This document shows positions 1 through 6,272 of a DNA stretch of 9,181 nt, in pieces (positions within the stretch are counted from its first letter, which is position 1; every line of letters starts with the position of its first letter). The stretch is from Chloroflexota bacterium (lineage in GTDB: Bacteria > Chloroflexota > UBA6077). The notes beneath the pieces were generated by a model, which saw only the letters and a program-made list of their open reading frames with translations, made no database searches and was not told the DNA's origin. The position numbers were made by a program, and so were the translations under genes. The stretch spans positions 1 through 9,181 of the forward strand of contig JAJYNT010000389.1 in the NCBI GenBank assembly GCA_021786215.1. Direction: 5' to 3'.

Positions 1-1163
1 AGGGTGTGGCCGGTGATGCTGTACTTCAGACCCACCACGGCGGCGATGTCTCCAGCCGAAACCTCGGACACGTCCTCCCGATGGTTGGCGTGCATCTGTA
101 GCAGGCGACCGATCCGCTCCCGCTGGCCCTTGGTGCTGTTGTAGACGTAGGAGCCGGCGGTAAGCTTTCCGGAGTAGACCCGGAAGTAGGCCAGACGTCC
201 CACGAAGGGGTCGGCCACGATCTTGAACACCAGTGCCGAGAAGGGCTCGCTCTCGTCGGCCCGCCGCGCCTCGACCTCGTCGGTGTTTGGGTTCCTTCCC
301 GCCACCGGCGGCACGTCCAGGGGCGAAGGCAGATAATCTACCACCGCATCCAGCAGTTGGTGGATCCCCTTGTTCTTCAGTGCGCTTCCGCATAGCACCG
401 GCACCAGCTTGTCCTCGATGGTCGCCGCCCGAAGGGCCTCCCGCAGCTGCTCGGTGGTGATCTCCTCTCCCTCCAGATAGAGCATGACCAGCTCATCTGA
501 GGTCTCGGCGATCCGCTCCACCAACTGCTCCCTGCGCGTCCTCGCCTCTTCAATGAGCTCCGGCGAAATCGGTCCTCTTAGGAAGGGCTCGGAGGGGTCG
601 TCGGTGAAGATGATCTCCTCCATGTCCAGAAGGTCGACGACGCCTCGGAAGGCCTCCTCCCGTCCAATTGGGAACTGGAGCAACGCCGGGCGCGCCCCCA
701 GCCGGCTCTCAATCATCTCGATCGTGCGGCCGAGGTCCGCGCCCCGACGGTCCATCTTGTTCACGAAGCAGACCCTGGGCACCTCATACCGGTCGGCCTG
801 TCGCCAAACTGTCTCCGATTGCGGCTCCACACCGGCCACGGCGTCGAACACCACGACCCCGCCGTCCAGCACTCGGAGGGAACGCTCCACTTCCACAGTG
901 AAGTCCACGTGGCCCGGGGTGTCGATGATGTTGATGCGATGATCCTTCCAGGCGGCCGTGGTAGCGGCGGAGGTGATCGTGATGCCTCGCTCCCGCTCCT
1001 GCTCCATCCAGTCCATCACCGCGGTGCCCTCGTGGACCTCGCCGATCTTGTAGATGCGGCCGGTGTAGTAGAGGATCCGCTCGGTCGTGGTGGTCTTCCC
1101 GGCGTCAATGTGCGCGATTATTCCGATGTTTCGTGTGTTCTTCAGTTCCATCTTCTCGGTCAA
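1..1163 (-). CDS. fusA: Elongation factor G, N-terminal 387 residues (3' end outside window)
   Basis: EF-G is the ribosomal translocase GTPase that moves tRNA and mRNA after peptide bond formation and, with RRF, splits ribosomes. Translating the minus strand gives the complete G domain: G1 AHIDAGKT at residues 17-24, switch I RGITIT at 59-64, G3 DTPGH at 81-85 with the catalytic His, G4 NKMD at 135-138, and G5 GSA at 259-261. An EF-G-type G' insertion lies between G4 and G5, and domain II follows. The frame is open to base 1, so about 300 C-terminal residues are missing. I chose the TTG at 1163 because GGAGAG (1175-1170) lies 6 bases before it. The ATG at 1151 has no close Shine-Dalgarno site but is a possible start four codons later. 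The gene is not preceded by rpsG, so this copy lies outside a classical str operon. A paralogue such as EF-G2 cannot be excluded without the C-terminus, but all motifs are standard. The motif pattern argues against a TetM-like ribosome protection protein. Confidence 0.95.
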   Translation of the reverse strand, partial: MTEKMELKNTRNIGIIAHIDAGKTTTTERILYYTGRIYKIGEVHEGTAVMDWMEQERERGITITSAATTAAWKDHRINIIDTPGHVDFTVEVERSLRVLDGGVVVFDAVAGVEPQSETVWRQADRYEVPRVCFVNKMDRRGADLGRTIEMIESRLGARPALLQFPIGREEAFRGVVDLLDMEEIIFTDDPSEPFLRGPISPELIEEARTRREQLVERIAETSDELVMLYLEGEEITTEQLREALRAATIEDKLVPVLCGSALKNKGIHQLLDAVVDYLPSPLDVPPVAGRNPNTDEVEARRADESEPFSALVFKIVADPFVGRLAYFRVYSGKLTAGSYVYNSTKGQRERIGRLLQMHANHREDVSEVSAGDIAAVVGLKYSITGHT

Positions 1164-1169
1164 GAAGGG

Positions 1170-1175
1170 CTCTCC
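1170..1175 (-). promoter_or_regulatory. Shine-Dalgarno site of fusA, favours a TTG start
   Basis: GGAGAG on the minus strand sits 6 bases upstream of the TTG at 1163 but 18 bases upstream of the ATG at 1151. This spacing favours the TTG as the true start. The longer form also puts ten residues before the conserved RNIGI, close to the spacing in well-known EF-Gs. Confidence 0.55.
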
Positions 1176-1219
1176 AATCTCTCTTTCCGTGTCGGTCGCG
1201 GGTCCAATCGCCGGACAAC

Positions 1220-1245
1220 AAAAAGGGGTCGGATCTATCAGACCC
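1220..1245 (-). terminator. Terminator-like hairpin in the fusA leader (possible attenuator)
   Basis: On the minus strand GGGTC (1245-1241) pairs with GACCC (1230-1226). Inside it, after one mismatch, GAT pairs with ATC around a two-base loop. A CTTTTT run follows directly (1225-1220). This is the shape of a weak rho-independent terminator. It lies about 57 bases before the fusA start, and no minus-strand gene ends upstream of it. It would therefore act in the fusA leader itself, as an attenuator or pause site, rather than as a gene-end terminator. The stem is short, so function is inference. Confidence 0.4.
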
Positions 1246-1422
1246 GGCCCGTCGATCCAATCCACGGCGACCGTAAATTCACCCGCATGTCGGCGCGGAC
1301 TGTCTAGAGCGCCCGCGCGTTCCCCGCTGGTTCACCCGGCGCCTTCCTCATCGTGCCCACGGCTCGGCCCGCGATACGGCCCGGTGGGAAAGGCTGCCGA
1401 CGGAACAGCCAGGGAGGAAGCA

Positions 1423-1456
1423 TAGTTACTTATAGAAGTATAGCACAAAAGAGGCC
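1423..1456. promoter_or_regulatory. AT-rich patch, likely divergent promoter zone for fusA and queF
   Basis: This is a conspicuous AT-rich interval in an otherwise GC-rich region, lying between two divergent genes. It contains -10-like hexamers on both strands: TATAGA and TATAGC on plus, and TATACT (1442-1437) on minus. No good -35 hexamer is found at standard spacing for any of them, so individual promoters are not called. The location and base composition are the only support. Confidence 0.3.
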
Positions 1457-1487
1457 GTAGATGGCATAATTGAAGTGGAGGAGAATC

Positions 1488-1874
1488 ATGCCGACCAAAC
1501 CATCCAAAGAGCTGATCGCTATACCGAACCCGCATCCGGACAGGGACTACGACGTGGAGTTCTCCACCGACGAGTTCACCTGTGTCTGCCCGATGACGGG
1601 CCAGCCCGACTTCGCCACCATCAGGATCAGCTTCGTTCCCGACCAGCAGCTGGTGGAGCTGAAGAGCCTCAAGCTGTACCTCTGGTCATTCCGGCAGGAG
1701 GGACACTTCCACGAGGACGTCACCAACATCATCCTGAACGACCTGGTGGCGGTCCTCAAGCCCCGTCGCATAACCGTCGTGGGGGAGTTCAACATCCGCG
1801 GCGGCATCGGCACCGTAGTTAAGGCCAGCTATCCGTTCACCGTGAACGGCGAGCGGGCGCGAGTCGACGAATGA
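1488..1874 (+). CDS. queF: NADPH-dependent 7-cyano-7-deazaguanine (preQ0) reductase QueF, short type I form
   Basis: QueF reduces the nitrile of preQ0 to the aminomethyl group of preQ1 with two NADPH, the committed step toward queuosine in tRNA. It acts in the cytoplasm. The 128-residue product matches the short single-domain (B. subtilis-like) form. The nucleophilic cysteine is Cys34 in [13 protein letters not shown], with the general acid Asp41 in the same motif. The QueF motif [13 protein letters not shown] follows at 57-69, and the substrate-binding His75-Glu76 at 73-76 (HFHE). The ATG at 1488 is chosen because GGAGGAG (1477-1483) precedes it by 4 bases. An in-frame TTG at 1470 would place that site inside the gene. 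A queuosine precursor transporter follows 174 bases downstream on the same strand, so the pair is probably one functional unit. No preQ1 riboswitch was recognised upstream. Identity is secure. Confidence 0.96.
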   Translation: MPTKPSKELIAIPNPHPDRDYDVEFSTDEFTCVCPMTGQPDFATIRISFVPDQQLVELKSLKLYLWSFRQEGHFHEDVTNIILNDLVAVLKPRRITVVGEFNIRGGIGTVVKASYPFTVNGERARVDE

Positions 1875-1897
1875 ACCAAAGCCAAAGTGGGACCCAT

Positions 1898-1969
1898 CGT
1901 CATGCCCGCGAAAGCGGGCATCCATTGGCCACACCAGAGGTCTGGATTCCCGCTTGCGCGGGAATGACG
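1898..1969. repeat. 72-bp double-palindrome intergenic repeat (REP/MITE-like)
   Basis: Two perfect 8-bp-stem hairpins lie side by side: ATGCCCGC-GAAA-GCGGGCAT (1902-1921) and ATTCCCGC-TTGC-GCGGGAAT (1946-1965). The unit is bounded by the inverted ends CGTCAT (1898-1903) and ATGACG (1964-1969), and each hairpin is flanked inside by TCCA or TGGA. The architecture resembles the short 'GTCAT-CCCGC...GCGGG-ATCCA' intergenic repeats known from many bacterial genomes and the related neisserial dRS3 style. It lies between queF and its transporter gene. No second copy lies in this window, so dispersal in the genome is inferred from resemblance. Confidence 0.8.
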
Positions 1970-2034
1970 GTTCCCAGCACACTCGCATGCTTCGAGCGGG
2001 AAACCATGTAGATTCCACCTTGGCTTTACTTTGG

Positions 2035-2040
2035 AAGGAG
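2035..2040 (+). promoter_or_regulatory. Shine-Dalgarno site deciding the TTG start of yhhQ
   Basis: AAGGAG within a longer GGAAGGAGAG lies 8 bases before the TTG at 2049. No ATG or GTG is available nearby in this frame, so the purine-rich site supports a non-ATG start. Confidence 0.6.
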
Positions 2041-2048
2041 AGCAACAG

Positions 2049-2723
2049 TTGAGATCTAGTCCCTGGTTCACCGGGATAGTGGCAGTCTTCGTCACCACCC
2101 TGATCGTGAGCAACATCGTCGCCGTTAAGCTGGTGGATTTTGGCGGTCTGGTGTTGCCCGCGGCGGTGGTGATCTTCCCCATCAGCTACATTTTCGGCGA
2201 CATCCTGACCGAGGTGTACGGTTATTCCCAGGCGCGTCGGGTGATCTGGCTCGGCTTCGCCTGCAACCTGCTGGCAGTAGTGGCCATCTGGGTCTCCGGG
2301 GCACTGCCCCCGGCCTCCTTCTGGGCCTCCAACCAGCCGGCCTTCGACACCATCCTCGGCTACACCCCGAGACTGCTGTTCGCCAGCTTCATGGCCTACC
2401 TGGTTGGCGAATTCGCCAACTCCGCCGTCCTTTCTCGAATGAAGCTGCTGACCCGGGGGCGCTTCCTCTGGACCCGCACCATCGGCTCGACGCTGGTAGG
2501 GGAGGGGCTGGACTCCGCCGTGTTCATCACTGTGGCATTCATGGGGGTGCTGCCACCGGAGGTGCTGCCGCTGACCATCGTGACCCAGTGGCTGTTCAAG
2601 GTGGCCTACGAGGTGGCCGCGACGCCGGTGACCTACCTGATCGTGAACTGGCTGAAGCGGGCGGAGGGTATAGACACGTTCGATCGGGGAACGAAGCTCA
2701 ATCCGTTCGTGTTCGGGCAGTAG
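2049..2723 (+). CDS. yhhQ: Queuosine precursor transporter, YhhQ/COG1738 family
   Basis: YhhQ-family (Vut_1) membrane proteins import 7-deazaguanine precursors such as preQ0 and preQ1 for tRNA queuosine modification. The 224-residue product has about six hydrophobic segments, beginning near residues 7-27 and 34-50. It carries family-like conserved blocks: FPISYIFGDILTEVYGY at 43-59, VGEGLDS at 150-156 in a membrane segment, and KVAYEVAATPVTY at 184-196. I chose the TTG at 2049 because AAGGAG (2035-2040) sits 8 bases before it. An earlier in-frame TTG at 2031 overlaps that site. queF lies upstream on the same strand, giving import and reduction of the same precursor. The substrate is inferred from family and neighbour. 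The gene ends 97 bases before a convergent minus-strand gene. Confidence 0.92.
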   Translation: MRSSPWFTGIVAVFVTTLIVSNIVAVKLVDFGGLVLPAAVVIFPISYIFGDILTEVYGYSQARRVIWLGFACNLLAVVAIWVSGALPPASFWASNQPAFDTILGYTPRLLFASFMAYLVGEFANSAVLSRMKLLTRGRFLWTRTIGSTLVGEGLDSAVFITVAFMGVLPPEVLPLTIVTQWLFKVAYEVAATPVTYLIVNWLKRAEGIDTFDRGTKLNPFVFGQ

Positions 2724-2733
2724 GGAATACAAA

Positions 2734-2815
2734 CCTAACCCCCCAACCCCCTTCCCTACAAGGGAAGGGGGAGCTCTTTCCCCTTCCCCTGTGGGGAAGG
2801 GGGCAGGGGGTTAGG
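2734..2815. repeat. 82-bp C/G-rich palindromic repeat between convergent genes
   Basis: The unit begins with CCTAACCCCCCAACCCCC and ends with its near inverse AGGGGGTTAGG, so the outer arms of about 22 bases are inverted repeats with few differences. Inside are two strong hairpins: CCCCCTTCCCT-ACA-AGGGAAGGGGG (2747-2771, 11-bp perfect stem) and CCCCTTCCCC-TGT-GGGGAAGGGG (2780-2802, 10-bp perfect stem). It fills almost the whole space between the stops of yhhQ (2723) and the ATPase gene (2821). It may therefore serve as a two-way transcription barrier, although no proper T-run follows either hairpin. Similar 'CCTAACCCCC' repeats are common in some environmental bacterial genomes. That is from memory, not searched. 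Confidence 0.8.
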
Positions 2816-2820
2816 TCAGT

Positions 2821-4545
2821 TCATCTCGCCTGCCTCACCGTCAGCGTCCTCAGCCGGTTGATGGCCGCGGCCACCTCCTGCATTCGGGGCATGGCGTAGT
2901 CGCCGGGATGGCGCTCGCCTCGGAAGGGGGAGATCACCTCCAGCCCACCGGCCGCGATCTCGCCGTAGATCCTCTCCAATAGCTGCCGCAGGGTAGAGCG
3001 GTTGTCCACGTAGCCCCGGTTCACGACATACAGCAGCAGGTTGGCTATCGCCACGCTCTGGGAAGGATCGACCAGCTGCTCCACGTCGTCCAGGTCGATG
3101 TTCTCCTGGCCGAACTGAATGTTCTCCATCCCGCGGGCCCGCACCTTCACCCGCTCCCCCCTGTAGGGGTTGAAGCTCTCCGCCAGTGGGATCCTCTCCG
3201 CCAGCCTCCCGAAACCACCAGCTGCCTCGGGCACCCTGGGGCTCGGATCGGCCTGGGCTATCGCTCTGGCCCGGTCGGTGACGACGTGCGGCAGATAGCT
3301 CTCCATGAAGATCACGGTGTCGGCAACGTCGAAGTAGTCGCCGGAGCCACCGATCACCAGCAGAGTGGAAACCCCGTGCTCCCGGTAGAGGTTCCGCACC
3401 TGGTCGATAAAGGGGGTGATCGGCTCCTTATCCTTCGGCACCAGCTTCTGCATCCGCTCGTCCCGGATCATGAAGTTGGTGGCGCAGCTATCCTCGTCCA
3501 TCATCAGGAGACGGCTACCCACCTCCAGCGCCTCCAGGATGTTGGCTGCCTGGGAGGTGCTGCCGCTGGCGTTGTCGGTGGAGAACGCGGAGGTGTCCTT
3601 CTGGAAGGGCAGGTTGGAGATGAAGGGGGTGATGTCCACCTTCTCCACCCGGCGGCCGTCATCGGCCCGGATCTTCACGGCGTCGGCCCGGCTCACCACG
3701 TACTCCCGGCCATCGCCCGGGACGTGGTCATACACCCCCATCTCCAGGGCCGAGAGGAGGGTGGACTTGCCGTGGTACCCCCCGCCCACTATCAGTGTTA
3801 CCCCCGGTGGGATCCCCATGCCGGCGATTTTGCCTCGGTTGGGGGCGGTTAGCTCAACCCGCAGCTCCGGCGGCGAGGCGAACTTGACCACCCGATCGAT
3901 CCGCATCGGCCGAGAACTGATCCCGCTCTCCCTGGGTAGGATTGACCCATCGGCGACGAAGGCTACGAGGTCGCGTCCCTCCAGTTGGTCCCGCAGCGCC
4001 CGGGCATCCTCGGCCACCTCCACGTGGCGCCGGACGGCATCCCGATCCAGGGAGGCGTAGTAGAGTGCCGCCTTAACCAGCTGGGGGATCTCCTGGTAGA
4101 ACATGGCGTAGGCTTCCTGGCCCAGCACCGTCCGCCCAGCAGCAGGAAGCCCCGCGGAGAAGCGTACCTCCACAAACCGGTCGTTCACCAGGCAGGATGT
4201 CCGCTCCAGGATCTCCTGCCCCCCCACATCCACGGACACCATCCCCGACTTGCCGGTGCCACGGTTTCCCTTGACGTGGCGGCGGATGGCGGAGGCGAAC
4301 TGGCGGGTGACGAAGTCCTCCAGGGCGACCCGCCGCACAGGGGAGGAGAACAGCTCAGGGGGAAAACCCGCCTGCTGTTGGGGCACCCTCACTCGCAACA
4401 TCGATGGGGAGGCAAACGGGTCCCCCTGGACGTGATCCAGGTAGAGGATGTATCCAGGGAAGTCGCAGCTCCCCGCCAGATCTTTGTAGGCTGGATACCC
4501 TCTCCGGTCGATCTGGCGCAACCGTTGCTCGAGGGTAAGTTTCAT
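2821..4545 (-). CDS. Predicted ATPase of the ABC class (COG3044 / PF09818 type), function unknown
   Basis: The 574-residue soluble protein matches the 'predicted ATPase of the ABC class' family. The N-terminal part has the family-typical stretch YKDLAGSCDFPGYILYLDHVQGDPFASP (20-47, shown here by its ends YKDL and FASP) and RGTGKSGMVSVD (95-106). The nucleotide-binding core has Walker A GGGYHGKST at 254-262, a signature-like ASGSTSQAANI at 326-336, and Walker B LLMMDEDSCA at 346-355 with Asp350 and Glu351. The segment LLVIGGSGDYFDVADTVI follows at 395-412. No membrane segment is seen, so this is not a transporter ATPase in the usual sense. A trypanosome relative, MRB1590, belongs to an RNA-editing complex and binds RNA; the bacterial role is unknown. 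The start at ATG 4545 has AGAGG (4556-4552) 6 bases upstream. An upstream in-frame ATG (4602) lies in a repeat and is rejected. It is the last gene of the minus-strand block, 61 bases after the flippase stop. Confidence 0.88.
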   Translation of the reverse strand: MKLTLEQRLRQIDRRGYPAYKDLAGSCDFPGYILYLDHVQGDPFASPSMLRVRVPQQQAGFPPELFSSPVRRVALEDFVTRQFASAIRRHVKGNRGTGKSGMVSVDVGGQEILERTSCLVNDRFVEVRFSAGLPAAGRTVLGQEAYAMFYQEIPQLVKAALYYASLDRDAVRRHVEVAEDARALRDQLEGRDLVAFVADGSILPRESGISSRPMRIDRVVKFASPPELRVELTAPNRGKIAGMGIPPGVTLIVGGGYHGKSTLLSALEMGVYDHVPGDGREYVVSRADAVKIRADDGRRVEKVDITPFISNLPFQKDTSAFSTDNASGSTSQAANILEALEVGSRLLMMDEDSCATNFMIRDERMQKLVPKDKEPITPFIDQVRNLYREHGVSTLLVIGGSGDYFDVADTVIFMESYLPHVVTDRARAIAQADPSPRVPEAAGGFGRLAERIPLAESFNPYRGERVKVRARGMENIQFGQENIDLDDVEQLVDPSQSVAIANLLLYVVNRGYVDNRSTLRQLLERIYGEIAAGGLEVISPFRGERHPGDYAMPRMQEVAAAINRLRTLTVRQAR

Positions 4546-4564
4546 GGATCGCCTCTCATTGACA

Positions 4565-4597
4565 CCCTCACCCTGACCCTCTCCCATGGGGAGAGGG
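4565..4597. repeat. Short CCCTCTCCC hairpin repeat between flippase and ATPase genes
   Basis: CCCTCTCCC (4577-4585) pairs perfectly with GGGAGAGGG (4589-4597) around a 3-base loop. It is preceded by the periodic CCCTCACCCTGA typical of a common class of bacterial intergenic repeats. It looks like one half of the two-hairpin arrangement seen at 2734-2815 but with a different sequence. It occupies most of the 61-bp gap between the two minus-strand genes. No T-run follows on the minus strand, so it is not called a terminator. Confidence 0.65.
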
Positions 4598-4606
4598 AAC
4601 AATGTT

Positions 4607-6214
4607 CTACCTCTTTCGGCGTCGGGGGAGCATGCCGCGCACCATCTCGATCTCCCACGGGTCGAAGCTGCGGAGAGCCAGCAGCATCGCGCCGTATAGG
4701 GGAGGGGCCAGAAGGATGGCCAGGGGTAGACTCCGGTCCCGCAACAGCCACACCTCTAGCCCCATAATCGCTGAAGCGGCTATCGGGCGCCAAGCCAGGC
4801 CAATTATCGGGATTGGTGGAAGGTGGCTTCGCACGCAGTGCCAGAAGGGTATCATCAAGATCCATTCGGAGGCAACGGTCGTGATGGCCGCTCCCTGGTA
4901 TCCCATGGTGGGGATCAGCAGCAGGTTTGCCACCAGATTGAAGATCGTCGCCAGCAAGAAACTGAATGTGATGAACTTCTGCTGGTTGATGGAGATCAGC
5001 AGGTACTGGGTGACCCCGTTGACGAAGCTGAAGGGCAGGAACCAGATAAGTATCTGAAGGGCCAGGGCCGACTGGGGCAGGTACTCGGGTCCGGCGAACA
5101 GAAGGATGATCTCGTGCGCGATCAGGGTGGTGCCCACGGCGATGGGCAGGCTTACCATCAGCAGCAGCTTCAAGGCCAGGGTGAAGGCCCGGGCCAACGA
5201 TTCCCGCGCCGAGTGGGCGTACTGAGATAGCAGAGGGAAGAGGGCTAATGTGAAGCTGGACGAGATGATACCGAGACCGTCGATGAACTTGTAGGCCGTG
5301 CCGTACCAGCCCAGCGCCAAGTCGCCGGCCATCGGCTTCAACATCAGACTATCCACTCGGTAGAACACGGAGTTCAGCAGGTTGTTCAGCATCAAGGGGT
5401 AGGAAAGGCTCAGTAGTTTCCTGGAGAAGCTCAACTGAACCTTTCCTACCCCTTGAGAATACGTAATTGGATCCTCGGGGACACCCCCGTGAACATGCCC
5501 TCTGGCATGTTCACGCCTGCCATGCCGCAACGCTGCTTGCCCGCGTTGCGTGCCCTGGACCCGCAGAATCGGCACTGCCAAAACTGTAAGCATCACCACG
5601 GTGGCCAGGTTCACCACAACGGAGACGCCGGCCAGCCCCACAAACCCCCATCCCGACGTCAACGCCAGCACACCCAAGCCGAGTTTCAGGATCTGGGTGA
5701 ACACCGTGACGATGGCCGGGTATTCGAAGCGCTCGAAGGCCTGGAAGAGAGAACTGAGGGTCGAGGCCACCAGGGAGGGAAGAAGTCCGGCCACCAGCAG
5801 CACGATCGCCAGCGCCACGTCCGGCGTTATCCCCAGGGGCCTCGCGGCCGGACCTATCAAGAGGGCCACCACAGGAAGCGAAACGACCCACAGCCCCAGC
5901 CGCAGGATCAGGGTGTGACCGAGGAAACGGCGAGCATCTCTCCGATCCCTGGCCACCTCTCGGGTAAGCAGGGTCCCAAGGCCGAAGTTGGTCGTGATGT
6001 CCAGGTAACCCAGCACTACCACGGCGAAGGTGTACCTGCCCACCCCCTCCGGGCCCAGCACCCTCAGCATGTAGACGGCGAAGGCGAGATCCAGGAACTT
6101 GTTCAGGAAGGAGGTGGCCATGGGAAAGAGGGAGTTCTTGGCTACCCTCTCGAAGGCGGAGCCTTGGCGCCCGGGACGGTAGCGTAACAGGGCCACGGCA
6201 GCCAGCGCCGCCAA
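4607..6214 (-). CDS. Polysaccharide flippase-like membrane protein (Wzx/MOP superfamily), start uncertain
   Basis: This is a multi-spanning membrane protein of the oligosaccharide flippase type (MOP exporter superfamily), which moves lipid-linked glycans across the inner membrane. Sequence support: the first-helix pattern NSLFPMATSFLNKF followed by LRVLGPEGVGRY, the mid-protein LSYPLMLNNLLNSVFYRVD that opens the second half, and about a dozen hydrophobic segments. The C-terminus is basic (RRRKR). The start is not clear. Coding-like sequence with an extra hydrophobic helix runs back to the aminopeptidase stop at 6273, but no ATG exists there. I give the TTG at 6214 (535 residues). GTG 6196 and ATG 6121 are alternatives, and an ATC at 6271 has the best ribosome-binding site. 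The loop between the two halves (about residues 222-255) is odd: it is rich in His and Arg and built from inverted repeats. The glycan substrate cannot be told. Confidence 0.85.
   Translation of the reverse strand: MAALAAVALLRYRPGRQGSAFERVAKNSLFPMATSFLNKFLDLAFAVYMLRVLGPEGVGRYTFAVVVLGYLDITTNFGLGTLLTREVARDRRDARRFLGHTLILRLGLWVVSLPVVALLIGPAARPLGITPDVALAIVLLVAGLLPSLVASTLSSLFQAFERFEYPAIVTVFTQILKLGLGVLALTSGWGFVGLAGVSVVVNLATVVMLTVLAVPILRVQGTQRGQAALRHGRREHARGHVHGGVPEDPITYSQGVGKVQLSFSRKLLSLSYPLMLNNLLNSVFYRVDSLMLKPMAGDLALGWYGTAYKFIDGLGIISSSFTLALFPLLSQYAHSARESLARAFTLALKLLLMVSLPIAVGTTLIAHEIILLFAGPEYLPQSALALQILIWFLPFSFVNGVTQYLLISINQQKFITFSFLLATIFNLVANLLLIPTMGYQGAAITTVASEWILMIPFWHCVRSHLPPIPIIGLAWRPIAASAIMGLEVWLLRDRSLPLAILLAPPLYGAMLLALRSFDPWEIEMVRGMLPRRRKR
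5392..5456. repeat. Long quasi-palindrome inside the flippase gene
   Basis: TCAAGGGGTAGGAAAGG (5392-5408) is repeated exactly in inverted orientation as CCTTTCCTACCCCTTGA (5440-5456). After one mismatched pair the pairing continues as TCAGT (5410-5414) with ACTGA (5434-5438), leaving a loop of 19 bases. One arm encodes the conserved LSYPLM start of the second flippase half. The other arm encodes the non-conserved SQGVGKV, as if the LSYPLM segment had been copied backwards. Confidence 0.85.
5488..5515. repeat. 12-bp-stem hairpin inside the flippase gene
   Basis: CGTGAACATGCC (5488-5499) pairs perfectly with GGCATGTTCACG (5504-5515) across a 4-base CTCT loop. On the minus strand it encodes the basic, His-rich stretch REHARGHVH in the middle loop of the flippase. 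A smaller CGGGG/CCCCG pairing abuts it at 5476-5489. Confidence 0.85.
5526..5550. repeat. 8-bp-stem inverted repeat inside the flippase gene
   Basis: CGCAACGC (5526-5533) and GCGTTGCG (5543-5550) are perfect inverted copies with a 9-base spacer. This is the third inverted repeat in a row within the same loop-coding region, 10 bases beyond the 12-bp-stem hairpin. Confidence 0.6.
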
Positions 6215-6272
6215 GAGGACGCTGACTGCTATCAGGGATACCAGGATTAGCTGCCGAGACGAGAGCTGGATA

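Larger units (their letters stand above)
1164..1487. other. Divergent intergenic region fusA / queF (324 bp)
   Basis: No gene is supported here. The region holds, from left to right, the fusA ribosome-binding site, the terminator-like hairpin of the fusA leader, about 170 bases of GC-rich sequence with no recognised structure, the AT-rich patch near 1423-1456, and the queF ribosome-binding site GGAGGAG at 1477-1483. I looked for a preQ1 riboswitch before queF and for tRNA or other structured RNA on both strands and recognised none. If fusA is transcribed from the AT-rich patch, its leader would be about 250 bases long. Confidence 0.6.

Noticed and set aside
1..1163. Tetracycline-resistance ribosome protection protein (TetM-like)
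   Set aside because: The G-domain motifs and G' insertion match EF-G proper, without TetM-specific features in the visible part.
1411..1422. AGGGAGGAAGCA resembling the SRP RNA core (GGAAGGAAGCA)
   Set aside because: The surrounding bases do not form the SRP apical hairpin with its symmetric and asymmetric loops. It is a short chance match.
1470..1487. Longer queF start at TTG 1470
   Set aside because: The strong GGAGGAG site at 1477-1483 would lie inside the gene, and the extra six residues are not needed for the QueF fold.
1400..1487. preQ1 riboswitch upstream of queF
   Set aside because: Such a switch would be expected here, but no C-rich loop with the A-rich tail of class I and no class II or III core could be recognised.
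1686..2732. 348-codon open frame on the minus strand
   Set aside because: It runs antisense to queF and yhhQ, which are clear family members, and its translation is His/Gln/Gly-rich with no recognisable domain. It is a shadow of high-GC coding sequence.
4546..4602. Upstream ATG at 4602 for the ATPase gene
   Set aside because: The extra N-terminus would be encoded by the CCCTCTCCC hairpin repeat. ATG 4545 has a good ribosome-binding site and starts the conserved part.
3985..4767. 260-codon open frame on the plus strand
   Set aside because: It is antisense to the ATPase gene and crosses its start, the hairpin repeat and the flippase end. It is a composition artefact.
5453..6187. 244-codon open frame on the plus strand
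   Set aside because: It is antisense to the flippase, with His/Gln/Gly-rich translation and no domain.
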